A DNA stretch of 64,000 nucleotides from DAOUKH01 sp034421515. Lineage in GTDB: Bacteria; Chloroflexota; Dehalococcoidia; SHYB01. The translations under genes were made by a program, and so were the position numbers. Positions 50,647 through 59,238 of the stretch are shown in pieces; position 1 is the stretch's first letter; every line of letters starts with the position of its first letter. The stretch is from assembly GCA_034421515.1 (NCBI GenBank), contig DAOUKH010000099.1:1-64000 (forward strand), read 5' to 3'. The notes below the pieces were generated by a model that did no database searches, had not been told where the DNA came from, and worked only from the letters and a program-made list of their open reading frames with translations.

Positions 50647-51645
50647 ATGCCACAAGTCGCGGAGAAGGCATACCAGGCCACCGGAGCGCCGCGCCGGCTC
50701 GTCCACGCCAACATGTACGTCGGCGACTACGAGCGCAGCTTCGACTTCTACAACCAAATCTTGGGCGTGGAAGAGACGTTTCGCATCGTTGACGAAAAGA
50801 TCGTCTTCCTGAGCAACGGCAACACCCATCACGACCTGGCCTTCATCGAGGTTGCCGAATCGGAGGAGGATCGCCCGGACCACAGGGTCAGGCCTCACGA
50901 GTATGGGTCGCGGGCCGGGTTGAACCACTTCGCTTTCGAAATGTACAACGAGGCAGAGCTGGTGGAGGCTTGGCGGCGCCTCGATGGCGGGGGTGTTGGG
51001 CCCCTTGGGTTGGAAGACCGCCTCGTCACCCGCAGCGTCTACTTCCACGACCCCGAGGGCCACGGCATAGAGCTCACCGTCGACATGCTGAGCAACTGGC
51101 GGGACTACCGGAAGCCGGGCGTCACGGTGTCGCACAAACCGTACGTGCCGGAGGCGGAGCCGCCGAAGACCGAGACCTTCATCAACATGGACCCTGAGAT
51201 TCGCCGCATCGCCTCCGCGCCGCTGCACGCGAAGCGAACTGCCCACGCCACGATCGCTGCTCAAGACTTTCCCGCTCTCCGCCGGTTCTACACGGAGATG
51301 GTTGGACTACGGGAGCTATACCTCGACCCCGACGGGGCGTTCTGCGTGTTGCAGGGCAAGGACTACTCCGGATATTCCCTGGTGCTGATCCCCGCCTCGG
51401 CTCGCCACGAGCCCGGCGTTCACCAAGTCGCCTTCGAGCTCGCCGACGCCAACGACCTCGACGGCGCTCCGGAGCGGCTCGCCGCCAAGGGAGTGCAGGT
51501 CGAGTACAAGATGGAGCATCCAAAGAAGCAAGCGGTCTACTTCCGCGACCCGGACGGCATCCTGGTCCAGGCCTACTACGAGACGCCGGACTTCCTCGAC
51601 GAGGTCGAGGCGATGGACCCGGCGATCGCCGTCCTGCTGCTCTAA
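50647..51645 (+). CDS. Two-domain vicinal-oxygen-chelate protein, extradiol dioxygenase-like
   Basis: A 332-residue protein with two VOC halves. Half 1 (to about residue 155) has metal ligands His20 (RLVHANMYVGD), His94 (GLNHFAFEM) and Glu142 (DPEGHGIELTVD). Half 2 (about 195-315) has His200 (RTAHATIAAQD) and His259 (GVHQVAFEL), but Gln308 in GILVQAYYE where Glu is usual. Catechol 2,3-dioxygenase-type enzymes keep iron in the second half, so metal in the first half is unusual. It probably cleaves a dihydroxylated ring or acts on a related substrate. The ATG at 50647 was preferred to the in-frame 50593, which overlaps the repeat. Confidence 0.85.
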   Translation: MPQVAEKAYQATGAPRRLVHANMYVGDYERSFDFYNQILGVEETFRIVDEKIVFLSNGNTHHDLAFIEVAESEEDRPDHRVRPHEYGSRAGLNHFAFEMYNEAELVEAWRRLDGGGVGPLGLEDRLVTRSVYFHDPEGHGIELTVDMLSNWRDYRKPGVTVSHKPYVPEAEPPKTETFINMDPEIRRIASAPLHAKRTAHATIAAQDFPALRRFYTEMVGLRELYLDPDGAFCVLQGKDYSGYSLVLIPASARHEPGVHQVAFELADANDLDGAPERLAAKGVQVEYKMEHPKKQAVYFRDPDGILVQAYYETPDFLDEVEAMDPAIAVLLL

Positions 51646-51680
51646 CCGAAGCCCAGCCCTCCGACCCAGGAATAGTGGCC

Positions 51681-52517
51681 ATGTTTCGAAAAATCGGCGA
51701 CCTGAACGTCCACTACGAAGTGGCAGGCGAGGGCTATCCGATGGTCCTTCTCCACGGGGGTGGGTCGCGGGCCGAGTGCTTCGAGGAGATGATGCCCATC
51801 CTGTCCCGCGAGTTCATGGTCTATGCCTACGACCTCAGGGGCGCGGGCGAAACGCAACGTCCACCCGAACCGAGGATCTCGTACGAGGTCTGGCGGGCGG
51901 ACCTCAGCGCCTTCCTCGATAGCTTTGATATAGATGAGGCCGTCCTGGTGGGGTGGTCGCTCGGCGCCGGCGTCGTCATGGACTTCGCCTTCCATTACCC
52001 CCAGCGGGTGTCCAAGCTCGTGCTTATCGGGGCCGTCAGCCCTCGCCTCGAGCGCGCGATAGACCCGTCGGGCTTCGAGAAACGCCGGAAGCTCATCGAA
52101 GGCGGCGCCACCGCCGAGCAGATCGTGGCCGAGACCTTCGAGTTCACCAAGGGCGCCTTCAGTCCCAACAGCATTGAGCATAAGCCCCACGCGGTCGAGG
52201 CCATTCGGCGCGAACACCTTCGAAATGACCCCAAGGAGTATCTCGAGACGGTGCGCATGATCAACACGCCGCTGACGGTTGGGGACCGCCTGGGGGAGAT
52301 TCGCTGCCCGAGCCTTGTCATCGTCGGGGAGCATGATGCCCGCACTCCTTTTCCGAACGGAGCGGACCTCAACAAGGCGATACCGAACTCTTTCCTCAAG
52401 GTGCTCGAGAACTGCGGCCACTTCTATGGCTACGAGCAGCCGGAAATGACCAGCGAGGTGATGCTTTCATTCCTGAAAGCGCAGTGGCCATCGATGGACG
52501 CCGCCGCCGCGCGGTGA
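51681..52517 (+). CDS. Alpha/beta hydrolase (possible ring-cleavage-product hydrolase)
   Basis: A 278-residue alpha/beta hydrolase with a complete canonical elbow: Ser93 in LVGWSLGAGVV, oxyanion segment VLLHGGGSR, Asp in IVGEHDARTPFP and His in NCGHFYGYEQPE. This is the layout of meta-cleavage-product hydrolases and many esterases. Its place directly after the VOC dioxygenase supports C-C bond hydrolysis of a ring-opened product (inference). I chose the ATG at 51681 with AGGA 9 nt upstream; a GTG at 51675 is also in frame but too close to the AGGA. Unlike the two cassette hydrolases it keeps Ser. Confidence 0.9.
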   Translation: MFRKIGDLNVHYEVAGEGYPMVLLHGGGSRAECFEEMMPILSREFMVYAYDLRGAGETQRPPEPRISYEVWRADLSAFLDSFDIDEAVLVGWSLGAGVVMDFAFHYPQRVSKLVLIGAVSPRLERAIDPSGFEKRRKLIEGGATAEQIVAETFEFTKGAFSPNSIEHKPHAVEAIRREHLRNDPKEYLETVRMINTPLTVGDRLGEIRCPSLVIVGEHDARTPFPNGADLNKAIPNSFLKVLENCGHFYGYEQPEMTSEVMLSFLKAQWPSMDAAAAR

Positions 52518-52595
52518 GGCAATCAGCGTCCCAACCGTGCCGTCGGCGGCTGTGGCGCGACGGCAACGTCAGGCAAGGAGCAAAGGAGAACCGAC

Positions 52596-53708
52596 ATGGT
52601 AGCGACAGAGCAACGCTTCATCTCCGCCGACTCTCACGTTTTCGAGCCCCCCAACCTGTGGTGGGACCATCTGGGGGACAAGTGGGGAGAGAAGCTCCCA
52701 CGGGTCATCCATGAGTTCCAAGGGGAGAAGGGGGAGTTCTTCTACAACGGAATCGATGATGCGGTCATCGAGCTGGTCAGCAGGCAGCGGGTACGAGACG
52801 CCAAGCTCGACCGGAAGTGGCAGGAAGCGGGCACGGACCCGGAGCTGCGCAAGGCCTACCAGCACGAGGAAGGGGTCGACGCGGAGATACTGAATCCGAC
52901 GGAGGGGCTTACGTTCATCCAGACCGAGAACCGCGACATGCTCCGCGACTGCTGTACGGTCTACAATGATTGGCTCGCGGAGTACTGCTCCTATGATCCC
53001 AAGAGCCTGATCGGTACGGCGATCATTCCGATCGAGGACGTCAACTGGGCGGCCCAAGAGCTTGAGCGTACGACGGCCAAGGGCCTCAAAGGGGCGTTCA
53101 TCAACCTGGAGCCGCCGGAGGGCTTCCCGCCGTATTCGAACACCTACTATGACCGGTTCTGGTCGGCGGCGCGAGAAATCGAGGCGCCGATCACGCTGCA
53201 CATCGGCACCGGCAGGATCCGCACCGGTCTCTCGTTGATTACTCCGGAGGAAAGACGAGAGATGCCGATGGGCATCATCATGTCGCGCGCCGAAGTGATG
53301 TGGGTGCTGGCCCGCGACTTCATCTACGGCGGCATCCTCGACCGCTTCCCCGGCCTGACGCTTCTCTGCAGCGAGTTCGAGATTTCGTGGATACCCTGGT
53401 TCATGAACGAGATGGACCGGAACATGCAGCGCACCTGGACCATCACCTACGGGTACCCGTCGCCGAAGATGCTGCCCAGCGAGTACATGAAGACCCGCGT
53501 CTTCCACGGGTTTATCGACGACCCCTTCATCTCCGAGCTTGGACCCATCGTGGGCATCGACCGCATCTTGTGGGGGTCGGACTTCCCGCACCCTGAGGGT
53601 ATTGGGCTGAAGGCCCGTCAGACGCTTGATGGTATTCTCGGCGGGTTGAGCGCGGACGACCGGGAGAAGCTCACTTCGACGAACGCCGCCGCCCTCTGGG
53701 GGTTGTAG
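52596..53708 (+). CDS. Amidohydrolase-2 (ACMSD-like) protein, cluster copy A
   Basis: A 370-residue TIM-barrel amidohydrolase. The metal residues are Asp/His in ISADSHVFEPPNLWW, His in PITLHIGTGRI and Asp in ILWGSDFPHPEG. ACMSD-type enzymes decarboxylate ring-cleavage acids or hydrolyse them, fitting the cluster. It is highly similar to copy B at 58095 (both share SHVFEP-LWWDHL, EISWIPWFMNEMDRNMQRTW and WGSDFPHPEGIG). It is 78 nt after the hydrolase and 65 nt before Rieske copy B. Confidence 0.9.
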   Translation: MVATEQRFISADSHVFEPPNLWWDHLGDKWGEKLPRVIHEFQGEKGEFFYNGIDDAVIELVSRQRVRDAKLDRKWQEAGTDPELRKAYQHEEGVDAEILNPTEGLTFIQTENRDMLRDCCTVYNDWLAEYCSYDPKSLIGTAIIPIEDVNWAAQELERTTAKGLKGAFINLEPPEGFPPYSNTYYDRFWSAAREIEAPITLHIGTGRIRTGLSLITPEERREMPMGIIMSRAEVMWVLARDFIYGGILDRFPGLTLLCSEFEISWIPWFMNEMDRNMQRTWTITYGYPSPKMLPSEYMKTRVFHGFIDDPFISELGPIVGIDRILWGSDFPHPEGIGLKARQTLDGILGGLSADDREKLTSTNAAALWGL

Positions 53709-53773
53709 CCGGCAGGGAGGACGTTCCGCGCTACCATGCAGGCGTTTGAACAGGAGCAGATGGAGGGACTTCG

Positions 53774-55075
53774 ATGGTAGAGGCGAAGCCGCGAGTGGCC
53801 CGGCCCGGGCGTACGGGTGAATTCACCGACGACGTCGGCGCTACGGCCACGGAGGCCTACGGGTCGTCGCAGATCGGTCCCTGGGACTACTGCCCCAAGC
53901 TTGGCTTCAGGGAGTATTGGTACCCGGCGATCTGGAAGAAGAAGGTGGGCCGGCGGCCAGTCAACGTCACGATGCTGGGCGAGGAGGTGGTCTTCTTCAA
54001 GGGCAAGGAAGGACGGATCGAGGCCCTCAGCGACTGGTGCCCTCACCGCGGCGCCCGCCTCTCCCGCGGCTTCTGCGAGTTCCCCGGGACCATCACCTGC
54101 CCCTACCACGGCTATACCTTCGACGCCAGCGGGCAGTGCGTGGCCGGGCTTGTCGAGGCCGACGTCTCTCCCCTGGCGGCGAAGATGAAGGCGCGGAAGT
54201 ACCCGACGGAGGAATGGCAGGGGATCATCTTCGTCTGGATGGGCATCACGGACCCGGTACCGTTGGAGGAAGACCTGCCGTGGGAATTTAACGACTCGAA
54301 CCTGTCCGGCCGGCGCTATACCAGGACAAAGATCTGGGAGGCCAACTGGACGGAGCCGGTGAACCAGGGCATCGACAATCATGGCCTCTATCTGCACCGG
54401 GGTCTGAGCTTCTGGCGGTTCTTTCACCGCAGGCTCCTCTTCTTCCGCAAACGGCCCATACAGACCGGCCCCTTCAAGATCGTGGACGAGGGGGAAAAGC
54501 ACGTCAGCGTGCGATTCGGCGCCATCAAATACGGCCAGTCGGAATACCCCGGCTTGGGGAAATGGCCGCGGCATGTATGGTGGAGAATCCTACCGGCCCC
54601 TAAGGGGTCGGGCGGCGGGACCCGAGAGGGGCCCCTGAACGAGAAGAACTGGGCGAGCCACGACCACAACGTCGAGCTCCCCAGCATCGTGCGCATCCCC
54701 GTCGGCACCCACGTGCACATCCGGTGGGGGGTCCCGGTGGACCACATCCACACACGGATGTGGACCTTCAACGTATTCAGGAAAGAGCCGAATTTCTTGA
54801 CGCGTTGGTACCATCACATCTACTACTATTTCTGGCGAAGGTTAGCCACCGTCATCTCCGTCAACGAGCTTGAGGACCTCGTTGTCTTCAAAGAAGACCG
54901 CTTGAACTATGAGACTCCTCAGAAGCTCGGCATGGTGGACGTGGGGATCATCTACTTCCGCCGCCACTTGGCGAGACGGTCGCGCGACTTCAAACGGCTT
55001 GACGGAGCCTTCGGATGCCTGAAGGCTCCCCCCGACGAGGCGAAAGTCGCGGAGTGGATCGGCAAGCGGAACTAG
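53774..55075 (+). CDS. Rieske non-heme iron oxygenase, alpha-subunit-like (copy B)
   Basis: A 433-residue paralogue of copy A at 49210, equal in length. The Rieske ligands lie in WCPHRGARLSRG and TCPYHGYTF, the iron site in VNQGIDNHGLYLHRG. Residues 25-165 are almost identical to copy A, also at DNA level, but the catalytic domain from about 170 onwards has many changes (SFWRFFHRRLLFF against TIWRLFNIKLHFF). This suggests shared electron-transfer partners with different substrates. Start ATG 53774 follows a TACCAT hexamer at 53732-53737 that could be an internal -10. Confidence 0.92.
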   Translation: MVEAKPRVARPGRTGEFTDDVGATATEAYGSSQIGPWDYCPKLGFREYWYPAIWKKKVGRRPVNVTMLGEEVVFFKGKEGRIEALSDWCPHRGARLSRGFCEFPGTITCPYHGYTFDASGQCVAGLVEADVSPLAAKMKARKYPTEEWQGIIFVWMGITDPVPLEEDLPWEFNDSNLSGRRYTRTKIWEANWTEPVNQGIDNHGLYLHRGLSFWRFFHRRLLFFRKRPIQTGPFKIVDEGEKHVSVRFGAIKYGQSEYPGLGKWPRHVWWRILPAPKGSGGGTREGPLNEKNWASHDHNVELPSIVRIPVGTHVHIRWGVPVDHIHTRMWTFNVFRKEPNFLTRWYHHIYYYFWRRLATVISVNELEDLVVFKEDRLNYETPQKLGMVDVGIIYFRRHLARRSRDFKRLDGAFGCLKAPPDEAKVAEWIGKRN

Positions 55076-55149
55076 CAAAACCGACCCGGCCGGGGCTCCT
55101 GAATCAGGACCCTGAATGGGCGGAAGCTGGACGTTAACTCGGAGGCGGA

Positions 55150-56091
55150 GTGCGCGGCTACCTTGGACGACGACTCCTTGCCAGCATCCCCGTGGTGCTG
55201 TTCGTCGCCATCGTCACCTTCAGCCTTCTTTACCTGACGCCGGGCGACCCCGCGGAGGTCTTGGCCGGCGACGATGCTACCCCGGAAGATGTCGCGCAGA
55301 TCCGTGAGAATCTCGGACTGGACCGGCCCTATCCGGTGCGGCTGGGCATCTTTCTTGGGAACACCCTGCAGGGCGATCTGGGGCTGAGCGTCTTCTCGGG
55401 CAAGGAAGTGTCGGAACTGATCGCGGACCGTTTCGAGCCGACGCTGTCGATCGCCGTCTTCGCCACGATCATCGCCATCATGTTGGGGCTGCCCCTGGGA
55501 GTGATCGCCGCCTGGAAGGCCAATACGTGGATCGATCGGTCCATCATGGTGTGGGCCGTGATCGGGCTCGCGCTCCCGCCGTTCTTCATGGGATTCCTGA
55601 TCGTGTGGGCCGTCGGCCTGCAAGTGCGCCTCTTCCCCGTGAACGGCTACGTCCCGTTGACCGAGAACTTCGGCGACTATCTTTACTACCTCGTCCTCCC
55701 TTCCGTGGCCGCCAGCAATACGTTCATGGCGTTGATCATCCGCATGACGAGATCGAGTGTGCTCGAGGTCTTGAAACAGGACTACATTCGCACCGCCCGG
55801 GCGAAGGGCCTGAGCGAGAGCCTGGTGCTCTTTCGGCATGGCGTCGGGAACGCCGCGTTGCCGATACTCACCGTCATCGGCTTCGGCGTCGCGTTCCTGA
55901 TTACCGGACTCGTCGTGGTGGAGAGCGTGTTCGCCGTTCCCGGTATGGGCCGGCTGCTCGTGGATTCGATCGCCCGCAGAGACTATCCGGTCATCCAGGG
56001 GGTCGTGCTCGTCATCTCCGCCGCTTACGTACTCGTCAATCTCGTCGTTGACATCCTCTACACGTACTTTGACCCCAGGATCAAATACTAG
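55150..56091 (+). CDS. Dipeptide/oligopeptide-type ABC transporter permease (DppB-like), ring-cleavage-like cluster
   Basis: A 313-residue DppB-type permease beginning at GTG 55150 after GGAGG. It has LGRRLLASIPVVLFVAIVTF, YLTPGDPAEVLAG, the coupling loop YIRTARAKGLSESLVLFRHG, PGMGRLLVDSIARRDYPVIQ and a C-terminus YTYFDPRIKY. It is distinct from the cassette permeases (different loop lengths). It probably works with the binding protein at 47441 despite the 6-kb separation. No ATPase is nearby. Its stop overlaps the next start (TAGTG). Confidence 0.93.
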   Translation: MRGYLGRRLLASIPVVLFVAIVTFSLLYLTPGDPAEVLAGDDATPEDVAQIRENLGLDRPYPVRLGIFLGNTLQGDLGLSVFSGKEVSELIADRFEPTLSIAVFATIIAIMLGLPLGVIAAWKANTWIDRSIMVWAVIGLALPPFFMGFLIVWAVGLQVRLFPVNGYVPLTENFGDYLYYLVLPSVAASNTFMALIIRMTRSSVLEVLKQDYIRTARAKGLSESLVLFRHGVGNAALPILTVIGFGVAFLITGLVVVESVFAVPGMGRLLVDSIARRDYPVIQGVVLVISAAYVLVNLVVDILYTYFDPRIKY

Positions 56092-56984
56092 TGGTCGCTG
56101 AAGAGACAGGGATTTCAACCCCCAAGACGGCCTGGGACCGGCCGCTTCGGCTGCTGCGGTGGCTGGTGCGCCACGCCCGCGGGAACCCCACCATGGCCGC
56201 GGGCATCGGGTTCGTGGTGGCTATCGCCTTCATAACGACGGCGGCGCCGCTGTTCGCACCGCAGGACCCCGACCGCCTCAATCCCATCAACCGCCTGCAG
56301 GCGCCATCCCGCGAATACTGGTTTGGGACCGACCAGGTCGGACGGGAAGTGTACCCACGGACGATCTACGGGGGCCGCGTCTCTCTTATAGTCGGCTTCT
56401 CGGTGGCGGCGCTCTCGATGGCGATCGGCACAATCTTTGGACTCACCGCCGGCTATTTTCGTACGGCCGACGCAGTCATCATGCGCTTCATGGACGGCCT
56501 CATGGCCTTCCCCATGATTCTCCTAGCGATTGCGATGGTGGCCATCCTGGGGGCAAGTATGGCGAACGTCATTGCCGCCCTTGTGGTGGTCTCCTTTCCC
56601 AGGGAGACCCGTGTCGTCCGGGCCAGCGTGCTTTCCCTTCGAGAGCAACAATTCGTCGAAGCGGCACGGGCCATCGGCGCGCCCACGGCCCGCATCCTTG
56701 CATTCCACATTTTCCCCAGCACGATCCCGCCGCTGATCATCCAGGGGACGTTTACCTGTGCGCTCGCCATCCTGACCGAGGCGACCCTTTCCTTCCTGGG
56801 CGCCGGCATCTCGCCCGACATACCGAGTTGGGGCAACATGATGGCGGAGGGGAACTACTATGTGCAGGTCGCCATCTGGGTGATCGTCTTCCCCGGGACC
56901 GCCCTGGGCCTCACCGTCATGGGCGTGAGCCTCGCCGGCGACGGACTACGCGACCTACTCGACCCGAGGATTGCCCGTACCTAG
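56091..56984 (+). CDS. Dipeptide/oligopeptide-type ABC transporter permease (DppC-like), ring-cleavage-like cluster
   Basis: A 297-residue DppC-type permease starting at GTG 56091, which overlaps the DppB stop by one base. It has the loop signature YWFGTDQVGREVYPRTIYG, the coupling loop FVEAARAIGAPTARILAFHI, LGAGISPDIPSWGNMMAEG and a C-terminus GDGLRDLLDPRIART. The one-base overlap indicates coupled translation with DppB. It is followed by a dienelactone hydrolase gene after 54 nt, so transport and catabolic genes are interleaved. Confidence 0.93.
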   Translation: MVAEETGISTPKTAWDRPLRLLRWLVRHARGNPTMAAGIGFVVAIAFITTAAPLFAPQDPDRLNPINRLQAPSREYWFGTDQVGREVYPRTIYGGRVSLIVGFSVAALSMAIGTIFGLTAGYFRTADAVIMRFMDGLMAFPMILLAIAMVAILGASMANVIAALVVVSFPRETRVVRASVLSLREQQFVEAARAIGAPTARILAFHIFPSTIPPLIIQGTFTCALAILTEATLSFLGAGISPDIPSWGNMMAEGNYYVQVAIWVIVFPGTALGLTVMGVSLAGDGLRDLLDPRIART

Positions 56985-57038
56985 CACCCCTGGGTGTGAT
57001 CCGGACCGCAACACGTTGAATCGGAGGAGGCGCACAAG

Positions 57039-57794
57039 ATGGCCTACGAAGGAATGATCGCGGAGACGACGAGCATGGTGGGGTTCGACGGAGATGTCAT
57101 CTCGGCCTATCTGGCGCGCCCCATGGGGGCCGGGCCCTACCCCGGCGTGGTGCTCCTCCACCACGCCCCCGGCTGGGACGAGTGGTACTGGGAGACAACG
57201 CGCAAGTTTGCCCACCACGGCTATGTCGCGATCTGCCCCAATCTGTACCACCGCGCGGGAGAGGGAAGCTGGGACGACGTGGCGGCCCGCGTCCGCGCCG
57301 CGGGCGGCGTCGCCGACGACCAGGTCGTGGGCGATACCGACGGCGCGGTGAAGCACCTGCGGTCGCTGCCGATCGTCAACGGCAAAGTCGGGTTGATCGG
57401 CTCATGCTCCGGAGGCCGTCAGGCGTTCCTCGCGGCTTGCCGGCTCACGAATCTTGACGCAACGGTCGAGCTATGGGGCGGGCGCGTCGTGATGTCGGAC
57501 GAGGAGTTAACCGACAAACAGCCGGTCGCGCCGATCGACTACACGAAGGACCTTTCTTGCCCGCTGCTCGGGCTCTTTGGCCAAGAGGACATGAACCCGC
57601 CGCCCGCGCAGGTGGCGCAGCACGAGGAGGAGCTGAAGAAGCACGGCAAGGAGTACGAGTTCCACATGTACGACGGGGCGGGGCACGGCTTCTTCTACCA
57701 CGACAGGCCCGCCTACCGCGTGGAGCAGGCGCTGGACGGCTGGGGCAAGGTCTTCGACTTCTTCGAGAGGCACCTCGCCGCCGGCGCCGGATGA
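57039..57794 (+). CDS. Dienelactone hydrolase family protein
   Basis: A 251-residue DLH-type alpha/beta hydrolase. The nucleophile is Cys123 in LIGSCSGGRQAF, with Asp184 in FGQEDMNPPP and His216 in DGAGHGFFYHD: the complete Cys-Asp-His triad of dienelactone hydrolases. These enzymes open lactones such as dienelactone formed in ring-cleavage routes, giving maleylacetate-type acids. Family members also hydrolyse other small esters. The context of Rieske and VOC oxygenases makes a lactone substrate plausible. GGAGGAGG lies about 8 nt before the ATG at 57039. Confidence 0.9.
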   Translation: MAYEGMIAETTSMVGFDGDVISAYLARPMGAGPYPGVVLLHHAPGWDEWYWETTRKFAHHGYVAICPNLYHRAGEGSWDDVAARVRAAGGVADDQVVGDTDGAVKHLRSLPIVNGKVGLIGSCSGGRQAFLAACRLTNLDATVELWGGRVVMSDEELTDKQPVAPIDYTKDLSCPLLGLFGQEDMNPPPAQVAQHEEELKKHGKEYEFHMYDGAGHGFFYHDRPAYRVEQALDGWGKVFDFFERHLAAGAG

Positions 57795-57810
57795 CCGCGG
57801 AGATAGCGCG

Positions 57811-58098
57811 ATGTGCACGTCAATCGTAGAAATCATCAGCGTCGAGGGCAGCGGCAAGGGCGCGGCGGGCTGGTTTCCGGTGGCGCAAGCCGTTGTGGAC
57901 TATGACCACCCAACCCACGCCTTGCTGGAGGAGAGCGTCAACATAGATATCGTCAATCCGTCGCTTCCCGCGGGCATGCGGGTTGCGCTCGAACTGACCC
58001 CCGACTCGGCTCGCGATCTGGCATATTCGATTCTGAGCGCCGTCGAGGCAGCCGACGCCTGGCGCGTCGAGCATGGCGGCGCGGTGAGTGGGCCATGA
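57811..58098 (+). CDS. Small DUF6295-like protein
   Basis: A 95-residue protein starting MCTSIVEIISVEGSGKGAAG, with WFPVAQAVVDYDHPTHALLE and NIDIVNPSLPAGMRVALEL. This pattern (MCT start, G-GKG--GWF, VDHP) matches the DUF6295 family as I remember it; the function is unknown. It is soluble. It ends ATGA-overlapped with the next amidohydrolase gene, so the two are translationally coupled, hinting that it assists or regulates that enzyme. Confidence 0.75.
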   Translation: MCTSIVEIISVEGSGKGAAGWFPVAQAVVDYDHPTHALLEESVNIDIVNPSLPAGMRVALELTPDSARDLAYSILSAVEAADAWRVEHGGAVSGP

Positions 58099-59204
58099 CC
58101 GCGGAACTCGGGAAGCTGATTTCGGGCGATTCTCACGTCTTCGAGCCCGAAACGCTGTGGTGGGACCACCTTGCTCACAAGTGGGGCGAGGCGCTGCCCC
58201 GCGTCTACGACGAATACGAGGGCAGGCAAGGCCCGTTCTTCCGCCGCGCAGAGAACGAAATCATCGACATGACCGCCCGCCAGAAGGTGCGCGACGCGAA
58301 GCTCGAACGCCACTTACAGGAGGCCGGCACCGATCCCGATCTCAGGTTGCGCTACCAGGACGAGGAGGAAATCAGGGCCGAGGTGCTCAATCCCACCGAG
58401 GCGTTGGGGATGTTCCGGTACAGGAACCGGAGCATGCTGCGCGACTGCTGCGAGGTCTACAACGACTGGCTGGCGGAATTCTGCTCCCGCGACCCGAAGC
58501 GCTTGATCGGCACGGCATTGATCCCCATCGAGGATGTCGATTGGGGTGTCGGAGAGTTGCAACGCACCGCGGCCAAGGGACTCAAGGGAGCCATGATCGG
58601 CCTGCAGCCTCCCGAAGGGTACCCACCGTATCAGCTGCCCGTGTACGACCGGTTCTGGGCGGCGGCCCAAGACCTTGGCGCACCCCTGACGCTGCATATC
58701 GTGACCGGCCGCGTCCTGAGCCACATGTCCTTGACCACCCCAGCGGAAAGAGCCGAGATGCCCGTGGCCATCGTGTCGCAGCGCGCTGAGGTCATGGCCG
58801 TGCTGGCGAGGGACTTCATCTATGGCGGTATTCTCGACCGGTTTCCCGACCTGACCCTCCTTTGCAGCGAGTTCGAAATCTCGTGGATACCCTGGTTCAT
58901 GAACGAGATGGATCGGAACATGCAGCGGACTTGGGTCACCACTTACGGATATCCGCCTCCCAAATTGAAGCCCAGCGAGTACATGCGGACCCGAGTCTGG
59001 CATGGGTTTATCGACGACCCCTACGTCCGCGAGCTATCGCCCTACATCGGACCGGACCGGCTCGTCTGGGGCTCGGACTTCCCCCACCCAGAGGGAATTG
59101 GGGTCCACGCCAAAGAGACGTTGGCCGCGCTCATCGACGGTATGCCGCCCGAGACACAAGAGAAGGCCACCGTAAGCAACGCGGCGACCTTGTGGGGCCT
59201 CTAG
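58095..59204 (+). CDS. Amidohydrolase-2 (ACMSD-like) protein, cluster copy B
   Basis: A 369-residue paralogue of the amidohydrolase at 52596. The metal residues are Asp/His in ISGDSHVFEPETLWW, His in PLTLHIVTGRV and Asp in LVWGSDFPHPEG. The segment RDCCEVYNDWLAEFCSRDPK and the C-terminal NAATLWGL are shared. The start codon overlaps the DUF6295-like stop (ATGA). Expected to act on a ring-derived acid in the cytoplasm. With Rieske copy B upstream it repeats the order Rieske-then-amidohydrolase seen for copy A. Confidence 0.9.
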   Translation: MTAELGKLISGDSHVFEPETLWWDHLAHKWGEALPRVYDEYEGRQGPFFRRAENEIIDMTARQKVRDAKLERHLQEAGTDPDLRLRYQDEEEIRAEVLNPTEALGMFRYRNRSMLRDCCEVYNDWLAEFCSRDPKRLIGTALIPIEDVDWGVGELQRTAAKGLKGAMIGLQPPEGYPPYQLPVYDRFWAAAQDLGAPLTLHIVTGRVLSHMSLTTPAERAEMPVAIVSQRAEVMAVLARDFIYGGILDRFPDLTLLCSEFEISWIPWFMNEMDRNMQRTWVTTYGYPPPKLKPSEYMRTRVWHGFIDDPYVRELSPYIGPDRLVWGSDFPHPEGIGVHAKETLAALIDGMPPETQEKATVSNAATLWGL

Positions 59205-59238
59205 ACGCACTTGAAGATTCCGATACGTGGGGCGCTGC

